64,000 nucleotides of DNA, from the NCBI GenBank assembly GCA_964569695.1, contig CAZMUA010000003.1:1-64000 (forward strand), in the 5' to 3' direction. The notes under the pieces are model-generated. The model was not told the DNA's origin. It did no database searches and saw only the letters and a list, made by a program, of their open reading frames with translations. Of this stretch, positions 25,830-34,120 are shown piece by piece. A program made the translations under genes and the position numbers. Source of the stretch: UBA8106 sp964569695 (GTDB lineage Bacteria; Acidobacteriota; Vicinamibacteria; Vicinamibacterales; UBA823). Positions within the stretch are counted from its first letter, which is position 1, and each line of letters starts with the position of its first letter.

Positions 25830-27020
25830 GTGATGGGCTCTTCAAAACCGGCAACGAATTGTTCTAGGCCAGACGACGTCGAAGCCGGCTTCGACATCCA
25901 ACCAGACTTTGAACGATTCCACCAGCGTGACGACGTCTTTCGACGGTCGTGGTGGGATGCGCGCATTCGCAATCCTAAAAGTAAGCTCTTCTACGAAACT
26001 TATCGCGAGCCGCTTACGAACTGGCGATTAACTGACGGCTTTACGCAGAAGGACTACGCACTTCGTAACGCAGCGTGGCACGTTTCGGATCTCTTCACTG
26101 AACTTCATCAGGACGACGATCGACGCGAAGGGTTCAGCGATGAATTCACGCTGACGCGAGGCGTTGCGATAGAACGCATGGACATGGGTACACCAGCCCA
26201 AGCGGCTGATGAAGTGAAGCGGGTTGCCAAAGGCTTTGGGGCTGACCTAGTTGGTATTACGAGCTATGACGACCGGTGGATGTATGTCAATAAGTTTAGT
26301 GACCTGACCCTCACGGATCGGCCGCAGGAAATTCCAGCTGAAGTAACGAATGTGATTGTGACAGCCCAATCCATGGACTATGACCTCATTCGCACCGTAC
26401 CATCGGCGCTTAGTGGAGCGGCGACCGGTTATGGGTACTCCCAGGATGCGACGGTAGTCTTGTCAACTGCCCAGTACATTAGAAATCTTGGATATCAGGC
26501 AGTGGCGAGCATGAATGATACTTCGCTGGCGATTCCGTTCGCGATCAAGGCCGGTCTAGGAGAGTACGGTCGACATGGGTTACTCATCACAAAAGAGTTC
26601 GGTCCACGGGTCCGACTTGGGAAGATTTACACTGATTTGCCGTTGGCGCACGACCGACCCACAGACTTCGGTGTGAAAGACTTTTGTGACATCTGTCGTC
26701 GGTGCAGTACGGCCTGTCCGGTGCAGGCGATTCCGGATGGAGCCCCTAATACCGTTCGTTATAACCAGTCCAACATCAAAGGGGTCCGGAAGTGGTCGAT
26801 CGATGGTGAGAAATGCTTTAGTTACTGGGTCGCTCAAAATACCGATTGCTCGATTTGTATCCGAGTTTGTCCGTATAACAAGGATTTTTCGAAGTGGTGG
26901 TTGCGAGTTGGCCGTTGGCTTGCTGGTACAATGCTCCGCCGTTTGATGCTTTGGCTTGATGTGTGGCTAGGTTATGGTGAGCGTATGGACCCGAAGCAGT
27001 GGTGGTCTGCGAAGGTTTAG
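25830..27020 (+). CDS. Reductive dehalogenase (RdhA)-family cobalamin/Fe-S protein without export signal
   Basis: 396 residues. The centre carries the RdhA-family corrinoid-domain pattern: GYSQDATVVLSTAQYIRNLGY, ASMNDTSLAIPFAIKAG, AGLGEYGRHGLLITKEFGPRVRL at 241-263 (key residues AGLGEYGRHG) and TDLPL. Two ferredoxin-like cluster motifs follow: Cys286, 289, 292, 296-Pro and Cys329, 340, 343, 347-Pro. QueG, the other branch of this superfamily, has a different GWIGKN-type motif that is absent here. Unlike respiratory RdhA there is no Tat signal and no RdhB anchor gene; unlike the NpRdhA type there is no fused reductase domain. It would need a separate electron donor. Dechlorinating activity is not implied by family membership alone. 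It follows a DUF1501 gene by 26 bases. Confidence 0.82.
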   Translation: MMGSSKPATNCSRPDDVEAGFDIQPDFERFHQRDDVFRRSWWDARIRNPKSKLFYETYREPLTNWRLTDGFTQKDYALRNAAWHVSDLFTELHQDDDRREGFSDEFTLTRGVAIERMDMGTPAQAADEVKRVAKGFGADLVGITSYDDRWMYVNKFSDLTLTDRPQEIPAEVTNVIVTAQSMDYDLIRTVPSALSGAATGYGYSQDATVVLSTAQYIRNLGYQAVASMNDTSLAIPFAIKAGLGEYGRHGLLITKEFGPRVRLGKIYTDLPLAHDRPTDFGVKDFCDICRRCSTACPVQAIPDGAPNTVRYNQSNIKGVRKWSIDGEKCFSYWVAQNTDCSICIRVCPYNKDFSKWWLRVGRWLAGTMLRRLMLWLDVWLGYGERMDPKQWWSAKV

Positions 27021-27097
27021 AGTCCACGTTTATCCGGTCGCTGGTCGTGTGATTGGGTGCAGCGAATTCCGCAAAATACGGTTACACTCTAACAGTT

Positions 27098-27373
27098 ATG
27101 AGCAGTTCTACGGACCTAGAACGGTTAAATACTGCAAGATTGAAAATTGCTATCCGGCTGACTGTTGCCATGATGGCGTTCTATTTCGGCTTCATCTTGC
27201 TAGTCGCGTTTCGTAAAAGCTTTCTTACGATGCTTGTGAGTCCCGGGCTCAGTCTTGGGATTCTGCTCGGTGCTCTTGTGATTGTTGCAGCTTGGGTTCT
27301 TGTGTGGATCTATGTCCGGTGGGCTAACCGACACTATGATCAGAGTATTGCTGATCTTCGGGAACAGTTGTGA
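27098..27373 (+). CDS. DUF485 small membrane protein (symporter partner)
   Basis: 91 residues with two predicted membrane helices (MMAFYFGFILLVAF and LSLGILLGALVIVAAWVLVWIYV) joined by a short loop, followed by a charged tail. This is the DUF485/YjcH layout, found next to acetate permease ActP-type symporters. ATG 27098 is preferred to an upstream TTG at 27053, although no strong ribosome site precedes it. Its TGA stop overlaps the GTG start of the symporter (GTGA), so the two are translationally coupled. Confidence 0.88.
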   Translation: MSSSTDLERLNTARLKIAIRLTVAMMAFYFGFILLVAFRKSFLTMLVSPGLSLGILLGALVIVAAWVLVWIYVRWANRHYDQSIADLREQL

Positions 27374-28905
27374 CGTCTAGTCTCGGGGATCCCAGTCTGA
27401 TTGCCATCACAGGCTTTTTCCTCTTTATTGCACTATCGCTTGGCATTACGTATGTCGCAGCACGACGAACTCGCGATGCCGAGCACTTCTATGCAGCTGG
27501 TCGTAGTGTCACTGGATTACAGAATGGTTTGGCCCTAGCTGGTGATTACATGAGCGCAGCGAGCTTTCTGGGGATTGCGGGTTTGGTTGCGCTTTCAGGT
27601 TTTGACGGTCTGATTTACTCGATCGGTTTTTTGGTTGGCTGGCCGATTGTCATGTTCTTAATTGCTGAGCCACTTAGAAATCTGGGCCGGTATACGTTTT
27701 CTGATGTCGTCGCCTTTCGCCTGCGACAAGCGCCGGTGCGTGTTGCAGCAGCAGCTGGTTCTCTGGCTGTTGTGGCGTTTTATTTGATTGCGCAGATGGT
27801 GGGTGCGGGCAATCTCATACGCTTACTGTTTGGATTGCCGTATGAGCTCGCCGTTATCATCGTCGGTGCTGTCATGCTGGCATACGTGCTCTTCGGTGGG
27901 ATGATTGCCACAACGTGGGTACAAATCGTAAAGGCAGTCTTGTTGTTATTGGGTGCTTTCCTGCTAGCTGCACTCGCACTGGCACGTTTTGATTTCAATC
28001 CGCTCACGCTTTTTAAAGCGGCGGGTGATCAGTATGGGCTCGGGGTGCTTGGACCTGGTGGTCTCGTGTCCGATCCAATCGATGCCGTGTCACTTGGATT
28101 GGCACTCATGCTTGGAACGGCTGGCCTCCCGCACATCTTGATGCGCTTCTACACTGTCCGAGACGCACGGACCGCCAGAACCTCAGTGTCCTATGCCACC
28201 GCGATCATTGGAGTGTTTTATCTCCTCACCTTCATTTTGGGTTTTGGAGCCATGGTAATTGTGGGTCAGGACACAATCCGCGACGTTGATACAGGTGGCA
28301 ACATGGCCGCCCTCCTGTTAGCTTCGGCTTTAGGGGGTCCCGGGTTCATGGGGTTCATCTCGGCCGTCGCCTTTGCGACGATCCTTGCTGTGGTGGCAGG
28401 TCTGACGCTAGCCGGTGCGGCCGCTCTTTCGCACGACTTATGGGTTAACGTGATACGTGGCGGTACCGCTTCTGACCAAGAGCAATTGCGTGTGGCCCGC
28501 GTGTCCTCAGCACTGCTTGGCGTATTAGCGATCGTCTTGGGCATTGTGTTCGAAGGTCAAAATGTCGCCTACATGGTTGGCTTAGCTTTCGCGATCGCAG
28601 CCAGTGCTAATTTTCCGGCTCTCCTCCTGTCAATATTCTGGCGGGGATTCACGACTCGCGGCGCACAGGCGAGCATGTTCACAGGTACAGTGGTAAGTTT
28701 GGTCTTGATCTATCTCTCACCTGCGATCCAGGTGGATGTACTTGGTCATGCGTCAGCGATCTTTCCGCTGCGGAATCCAGGGATCATTTCAATCCCGCTC
28801 GCGTTTCTCGTTGCCTTCGTCGTGTCTGTTGCGTGGCCGGAGCCTGAGGCTGCCAGTGGATTCACGAAACTCGAACGTCGGGTCCACCTAGGGGCTGACG
28901 AGTAA
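27370..28905 (+). CDS. Sodium:solute symporter (SSS family, ActP-like)
   Basis: 511-residue polytopic membrane protein of the SSS family. The first helix region, AARRTRDAEHFYAAGRSVTGLQNGLALAGDYMSAASFLG (key parts AGRSVTGLQNGLA and GDYMSAASFLG), is the signature of acetate/pyruvate-type ActP/MctP symporters. Later segments AGLPHILMRFYTV and SALGGPGFMGFISAVAFATILAVVAGLTLAGAAALSHDLW (key part FATILAVVAGLTLAGA) also fit. With the coupled DUF485 gene this is the yjcH-actP arrangement. Likely role: sodium-driven uptake of acetate or another short monocarboxylate. Confidence 0.92.
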   Translation: MTSSLGDPSLIAITGFFLFIALSLGITYVAARRTRDAEHFYAAGRSVTGLQNGLALAGDYMSAASFLGIAGLVALSGFDGLIYSIGFLVGWPIVMFLIAEPLRNLGRYTFSDVVAFRLRQAPVRVAAAAGSLAVVAFYLIAQMVGAGNLIRLLFGLPYELAVIIVGAVMLAYVLFGGMIATTWVQIVKAVLLLLGAFLLAALALARFDFNPLTLFKAAGDQYGLGVLGPGGLVSDPIDAVSLGLALMLGTAGLPHILMRFYTVRDARTARTSVSYATAIIGVFYLLTFILGFGAMVIVGQDTIRDVDTGGNMAALLLASALGGPGFMGFISAVAFATILAVVAGLTLAGAAALSHDLWVNVIRGGTASDQEQLRVARVSSALLGVLAIVLGIVFEGQNVAYMVGLAFAIAASANFPALLLSIFWRGFTTRGAQASMFTGTVVSLVLIYLSPAIQVDVLGHASAIFPLRNPGIISIPLAFLVAFVVSVAWPEPEAASGFTKLERRVHLGADE

Positions 28906-28937
28906 TGAGTTTTTCTGCAACGCCCTCTCGTCGCGCG

Positions 28938-29804
28938 TCACTCTTCTTTCGCTAACTGCAGAACGAAATTGGCGATATGGTCGGCACCTTGGTCGTTTGG
29001 GTCGACGAGTTTTTCGACAACTGAACTGTGCGTTCGGTCGGCAATCTCAACAGCGTCAACGTTAGCCTGTCCAGCAGCTTTAAGCTCCCGCACGGCCCGT
29101 TCAATTTGGCCGCGCCGCCAATCGGCATCGCCATCTGCGTACACGAACAGTAACGGTGGTTTGCCATCTCCAATGTAGGTAGAGGGTGAGGCTTGACGCC
29201 ATGTTGATAAATCAGTACCCCAGACCGTCTTGTCTCGATCGGGAGCAACCTCTTCGACGTACAGGAATGGACTGATCGAAATTGATCCATGAATAACCGA
29301 CGCCGAAAGCCCAGCAGCTTGAATATAGGAGTCATCCAGTGCCAGCAGGGTGGCCATGTAGGCGCCGGCTGAATGGCCGGCAAGGTGCACTTGATTCGGG
29401 TCGCCGCCATAATCAGCAATGTGTGCGATGGTCCAGGCGAATGCGGCAGCAGCATCCTGAAGATGTGCCGGATGTTTCACACGAGGTGAGAGGCGATAGT
29501 TGGCTGACACCACACCTATCCCTCGTGGCACAAGTGCGTTCGCTAGGTATTCACCTTGTCCCTTATCGCCTTGTAACAAACCCCCTCCATGAAAAAAGAC
29601 GACGACTGGAGCATCAGATGCGCTGACGGGCATGAAAACGTCAAGCAGGTCTCGGGCATCGGCATATTCGGCGGTCTCGATGTAGTCGATGTCACGATGT
29701 ACCGTCATCTCAGGCTGTGTTGACTCTTTTGCGACAACGGTGGTTGGCAGGGCCACAGCTAGGGCCAACCCTGTCGTCGTCAGTACTTTGCTGAGAATGT
29801 GCAT
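28938..29804 (-). CDS. Secreted alpha/beta-hydrolase esterase (HGGG type)
   Basis: 288 residues. A signal peptide ends around AKES (residues 24-28). The esterase core shows the oxyanion HGGG at 72-75, nucleophile GHSAG with Ser145, a probable acid Asp in VYADGDADWRRG, and His in DRTHSSVVEK. This places it with hormone-sensitive-lipase-like / BD-FAE-like carboxylesterases. Acting outside the cytoplasm, it could remove acyl groups from polymers or small esters and release acids for the neighbouring symporter; that link is inference from context. It is divergent from the second PSD1 gene, with 138 bases between the starts that include an ACCCA/TGGGT inverted repeat at 29820-29834. Confidence 0.9.
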   Translation of the reverse strand: MHILSKVLTTTGLALAVALPTTVVAKESTQPEMTVHRDIDYIETAEYADARDLLDVFMPVSASDAPVVVFFHGGGLLQGDKGQGEYLANALVPRGIGVVSANYRLSPRVKHPAHLQDAAAAFAWTIAHIADYGGDPNQVHLAGHSAGAYMATLLALDDSYIQAAGLSASVIHGSISISPFLYVEEVAPDRDKTVWGTDLSTWRQASPSTYIGDGKPPLLFVYADGDADWRRGQIERAVRELKAAGQANVDAVEIADRTHSSVVEKLVDPNDQGADHIANFVLQLAKEE

Positions 29805-29942
29805 GCCTTACGCCTCCTCACCCAGAATTTGGGTTATTCATGTGCATATTACGAATACGAGGCAATAGGGTATCAGAATGAATGAGAAACGGATAACATG
29901 ACTGCGTCATTGCAGATTGGAAGGTGGGATGGAGGTCCCTGG

Positions 29943-32582
29943 ATGCGGAGAAGAACGGTTACCGCAATCTTCATTGTCCTGACCGGTACCGTTGCTTGGT
30001 TGACGGTGCCTGGTTCTGAGGTGCGAGCACAACAACCGACAGTTCAGCAAAGGCTCCTAACGTTTAGTCGCGATATTCAGCCAATTCTCTCCCGTCACTG
30101 TTGGAGTTGTCATGGCGCTGACCAGCGCTCCGGATTCGATCTACGCACGCGTTTGACGGCGTTGAAGGGTGGTCGCCGAGGTGAAGCAATTGTTCCTGGC
30201 GATAGTGCGGCTAGTCGATTGTTCCGTCGCATCTCGGGTTTCGAACAGCCTGCTATGCCGCCTGATGGTTCACTGAGTTCTGATGAAATTTCCGCGGTTC
30301 GTGAGTGGATCGATCAAGGGGCTCACTGGAACACTGGACCAGCGACAGTAGTAGCTGAGACTACAAACCTTCCCAATTCTGACGTTGAGGATTCTTCCGC
30401 AAATAACCGTGACTATTGGGCCTTTAAACTTCCCGTGCAAGTGGCAGTACCGCTCTCTCCAGAGTTGGAACATCCCGTTGATCGTTTTCTCGAACAGGCT
30501 CGGCATGAGCAGGGCCTTACGGCAGCGCCGCGGGCTGACCGTCGGACGTTGTTACGTCGCGCTTCTCTGGACTTGATCGGCTTACCACCCACGCCTGCTG
30601 AGACCGCACAGTTTCTAGCGGATACGGAGCGCGGAGCTTGGGAACGTTTAATTGATCGCCTACTTGCTTCTCCTCACTACGGTGAGCGCTGGGGGCGCCA
30701 TTGGCTAGATGTAGCGCGCTACGCTGATTCCACCGGATATGAACAGGACTTCGATCGTCCGAATGCCTGGCGCTACCGTGACTACGTCATTGCGGCCTTT
30801 AACAAGGACAAACCGTACAACCTGTTTGTCAAGGAGCAAATAGCTGGCGACGAACTCGATTACACGACAGATGAGACACGCATAGCTACGGGCTTTCTGC
30901 GGGCCGGGCCACGGGTCCAATTCCGCGAGAAAGACAACCCCGAGCGTCGAAATGATTATCTCGATGATGTGCTAGCCACCATTGGTCGTGGGATGTTGGG
31001 ATTGACGGTGCATTGTGCTCGGTGCCACGACCATAAATTTGATCCAATTCCCCAAGCTGACTATTACAGCCTGCAGGCGTCGATCTTTGGTTATGTTGAA
31101 ACCGAGCATCCATTGCTTTCTCGGGGAGACGCGGAAGTCTATGCACGGACGAATGCCGAGATTAGCACGCGCCAGCAACCGCTTCGGGACGAGATCACGC
31201 AACTTGAGGCACCCTATCGTGAACAGCTTAAGTTGCAGCAATTAAGACAACGCTTTCCAGAAAATGTTCAACGTGCTGCGTTGAAGCCAGCAGCGGAGCG
31301 CACACAGGGAGAGCAGCTTTTAGCCACGCAGGTACTGTCGATTAATGTGCCACGTGAGCAACTCGACGAGGCGTTGCGACCGGAAGACAGAGTTCGGCGA
31401 CAGCAGCTTGTTGATCAAATTGAAGCTATTGAGCAACAACGTCCGGCTCAAATACCAGTGGCAGAAATTGTTACCGACGGCGACTATCGCTATGCACCTG
31501 ACGGACCAGGGGACGAAGTCATTGGATGCCCCGAGTGTCGCGTTATGCCTAATACGTCTGGAAATTTTCTCCATGACGGCGTGGGCTCATACGAGACGCC
31601 ACCGAGCCATTTCTTGGTGCGGGGTGATCCGTTTCGCAAGGGCACCGAGACGGCGCCAGGTTTCGTGACCGTGGCAACATACGGCAATCCGCCGACTGAG
31701 ATTCCTCGTGCCAACGGACGCACCTCAGGACGGCGGTTGGCATTAGCTGAGTGGTTGGGTTCGCCCCAAAACCCGCTGACCGCTCGCGTCTTAGTCAATC
31801 GTTTATGGCATCACCACTTTGGGCGCGGTATTTTCGGCACGCTCGACAACTTAGGCCTCATGGGGATACCACCAACGCATCCCGAACTACTCGATTGGCT
31901 GGCCGTGGAGTTTATGCACCGCGGGTGGAGTATCAAAGAAATGCACCGGCTGATTATGACCTCTCAGGCGTATCAGATGACGTCGGTGTTTGAAGATTCA
32001 GAAAATGCAGTCAATGATCCCCAAAACCAATTACTCTGGCGGTACCGACTGCAACGATTGGAAGCGGAAATTCTTCGTGATGCAGTCATGATGGTGAGCG
32101 GAGGTCTTGACCTCTCGATTGGCGGGCCGCCCGTCTTCCCGTACATACCTGAGGAAATTCTTCGATCGTCACCAGCCCCATTTGGCCGATGGGACAATCA
32201 ACCCGATGGCCCGCATGCTTGGCGCCGCAGTGTGTACGTGTACCGTCGCCGATCTCTCGGATTGCCGTTCTTCGACACTTTCGATCTGCCTGATCAAAAC
32301 GTGACTGCTGCGGCGCGGAATGTCTCAACGGTAGCAACGCAAGCATTGACGCTAATGAATAACCCGTTCGTTTTGCGACAGGCTGACCTCTTCGCAGAGA
32401 GGTTAAAGCAGGCTGCTCCAAGCGATCCTCGTCGACAGATTGAACTTGCCTATGAAATTGCGTTAACGCGACAACCCACCACGGCCGAAATGGTGTTGGC
32501 GCGTAAATTGGTCGATCAGCAATCGCTGGTGGATCTGGCTCACGTGATGTTTAACTTAAACGAGTTTTTGTACATTAGGTAA
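29943..32582 (+). CDS. Secreted di-heme PSD1 protein, second copy without LamG insert
   Basis: 879 residues from the ATG at 29943, chosen because a perfect GGAGGT ends 6 bases before it and the signal peptide (MRRRTVTAIFIVLTGTVAWL, cleaved near VRAQQ) begins there. An upstream ATG at 29898 would add 15 polar residues. PSCyt1 CxxCH at 53-57, DUF1549 with a second CxxCH at 358-362 (CHDHKFDPI), a Gln/Arg-rich coiled-looking middle, a CPECRV motif, and DUF1553 (LTARVLVNRLWHHHFGRGI, THPELLDWLAVEF, STVATQALTLMNNPF). Same overall architecture as the copy at 21-24 kb but clearly diverged and without the lectin-like insert. DUF1501 partner follows 5 bases later. Confidence 0.92.
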   Translation: MRRRTVTAIFIVLTGTVAWLTVPGSEVRAQQPTVQQRLLTFSRDIQPILSRHCWSCHGADQRSGFDLRTRLTALKGGRRGEAIVPGDSAASRLFRRISGFEQPAMPPDGSLSSDEISAVREWIDQGAHWNTGPATVVAETTNLPNSDVEDSSANNRDYWAFKLPVQVAVPLSPELEHPVDRFLEQARHEQGLTAAPRADRRTLLRRASLDLIGLPPTPAETAQFLADTERGAWERLIDRLLASPHYGERWGRHWLDVARYADSTGYEQDFDRPNAWRYRDYVIAAFNKDKPYNLFVKEQIAGDELDYTTDETRIATGFLRAGPRVQFREKDNPERRNDYLDDVLATIGRGMLGLTVHCARCHDHKFDPIPQADYYSLQASIFGYVETEHPLLSRGDAEVYARTNAEISTRQQPLRDEITQLEAPYREQLKLQQLRQRFPENVQRAALKPAAERTQGEQLLATQVLSINVPREQLDEALRPEDRVRRQQLVDQIEAIEQQRPAQIPVAEIVTDGDYRYAPDGPGDEVIGCPECRVMPNTSGNFLHDGVGSYETPPSHFLVRGDPFRKGTETAPGFVTVATYGNPPTEIPRANGRTSGRRLALAEWLGSPQNPLTARVLVNRLWHHHFGRGIFGTLDNLGLMGIPPTHPELLDWLAVEFMHRGWSIKEMHRLIMTSQAYQMTSVFEDSENAVNDPQNQLLWRYRLQRLEAEILRDAVMMVSGGLDLSIGGPPVFPYIPEEILRSSPAPFGRWDNQPDGPHAWRRSVYVYRRRSLGLPFFDTFDLPDQNVTAAARNVSTVATQALTLMNNPFVLRQADLFAERLKQAAPSDPRRQIELAYEIALTRQPTTAEMVLARKLVDQQSLVDLAHVMFNLNEFLYIR

Positions 32583-32587
32583 TCGCT

Positions 32588-34060
32588 ATGAGTCCAAAGA
32601 AGAGTTTCTGGTCACGGCGAGATTTTCTCTTTCAGTCTGGCGGAGGTATTAGCGGACTCGCCTTAGCCCATCTCCTAGAGCGTGACGGACTCAAGGCGGC
32701 GCAACAGAGCGCGGTCAACCCGTGTGCGGCCCCGGCGCTTGGGGAAAATCCGTTTACACCAAAACCACCACACTACGCGCCACGCGCCACGGCGGTGATT
32801 TCACTTTTTATGAGTGGCGGTGTCAGTCAAGTCGATACCTTCGACCCCAAGCCAGCGTTGTCGCGGTACGCCGGTGAACCTCTTAATGACAAGGTGGAGG
32901 GCAACATCGTTGCGCGTCAAGGTTTCCCCGGTCCACTGATGCCGAGTCCCTTCACATTTCAACAATATGGGCAGAGCGGCATTGAGGTCTCGGAACTGTT
33001 TCCACATTTGGCTCGGCATGTCGACGAGTTGGCCTTCCTGCGCTCGGTTTATGGGCGGTCCAATGATCATGTCCAGGCGACCTATGAAATGCAGACCGGT
33101 CAAATCCAGGTGGGTTTCCCGAGCGTGGGTTCGTGGGTGACCTATGGCTTGGGTTCTGAGAGCGCCAATCTGCCGGCGTATGTTGTGATGAATGATTACC
33201 GAGGTGGCCCGCTTGGTGGTCCGGATGATTGGAGCGCGGGATTTATGCCCGCGAGCTATCAAGGGACCTTGTTCCGCGCCGGCAGCGATCCCATCGTTGA
33301 CTTGCGTCCTCCGACGGGCATGTCTGTGGAGCAACAGCGGGCCCGGCTTAACACCTTGGCGAAATTGAACGAGGTCGACTTGGAGAAACACCCAGGCAAC
33401 TCGGAACTCGCTGCACGCATCTCGTCGTACGAGTTGGCGTACCGTATGCAAGGTTGTGCCCCCGACGCGATCGACACCTCTTCTGAATCGGAAGCAACGC
33501 AAAAACTCTATGGGATTGATCAGGAAATCACCGCGCCCTTCGGTCGACAGTGTTTAATGGCGCGCCGGTTGGTTGAACGCGGAGTACGTTTCGTACAACT
33601 ATTTCATGGTGGGATGGGGAACCAAAACACCGACACGTGGGACGCGCACAGTAACTTGGAAGAAAATCACCGACAGCACGCCGCTGAGTCGGACTTACCG
33701 ATTTCTGGACTACTCACTGACCTGAAAGCGCACGGCCTGTTGGATACGACGCTCGTGCTCTGGCATGGCGAGTTCGGGCGCCTCCCAATTTCTCAACGGG
33801 GTGTCGGTCGCGACCATAACCCTGGGACAATGACGGCTTGGATGGCGGGAGCGGGAATTCGAGGCGGCCAAGTCATTGGTTCAAGTGACGAATTTGGGTA
33901 CAAGGCGTTGGAACAGCCGATTTCAGCGCACGACATGCACGCCACGATTCTGCATCTCTTGGGTATGGACCATACGAAGCTGACGTATCGGTTCAATGGT
34001 CGCGACATCCGTCTGACCGATGTGGCTGGCACCCTAATCCCGCAGATTACTTCAGGATAA
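32588..34060 (+). CDS. Tat-exported DUF1501 protein, second copy
   Basis: 490 residues. A twin-arginine motif SRRDFLFQSGGG near the N-terminus, then the DUF1501 core: AVISLFMSGGVSQVDTFDPKP, GQSGIEVSELFPH, LRSVYGRSNDHVQATYEMQTG, RFVQLFHGG, DTWDAHSNLEENH, LVLWHGEFGRL and GRDHNPGTMTAWMAGAGIRGG. Paralogous to the DUF1501 gene at 24.3-25.8 kb, with family motifs conserved and surrounding sequence diverged. It begins 5 bases after the PSD1 stop, so the pair is tightly coupled. Base composition is noticeably richer in G/C than in the housekeeping genes to the right. Confidence 0.92.
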   Translation: MSPKKSFWSRRDFLFQSGGGISGLALAHLLERDGLKAAQQSAVNPCAAPALGENPFTPKPPHYAPRATAVISLFMSGGVSQVDTFDPKPALSRYAGEPLNDKVEGNIVARQGFPGPLMPSPFTFQQYGQSGIEVSELFPHLARHVDELAFLRSVYGRSNDHVQATYEMQTGQIQVGFPSVGSWVTYGLGSESANLPAYVVMNDYRGGPLGGPDDWSAGFMPASYQGTLFRAGSDPIVDLRPPTGMSVEQQRARLNTLAKLNEVDLEKHPGNSELAARISSYELAYRMQGCAPDAIDTSSESEATQKLYGIDQEITAPFGRQCLMARRLVERGVRFVQLFHGGMGNQNTDTWDAHSNLEENHRQHAAESDLPISGLLTDLKAHGLLDTTLVLWHGEFGRLPISQRGVGRDHNPGTMTAWMAGAGIRGGQVIGSSDEFGYKALEQPISAHDMHATILHLLGMDHTKLTYRFNGRDIRLTDVAGTLIPQITSG

Positions 34061-34120
34061 TGAATACTAGGATTCGTTCATGAGTTTGCTTCATTGGTAA
34101 AACCAACAGAGGGGAAGAGC

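Noticed and set aside
32801..33502. 233-codon frame antisense to the second DUF1501 gene
   Set aside because: It is wholly inside a well-supported Tat-exported protein gene and has no family motifs; it arises from codon bias in a G/C-richer stretch.
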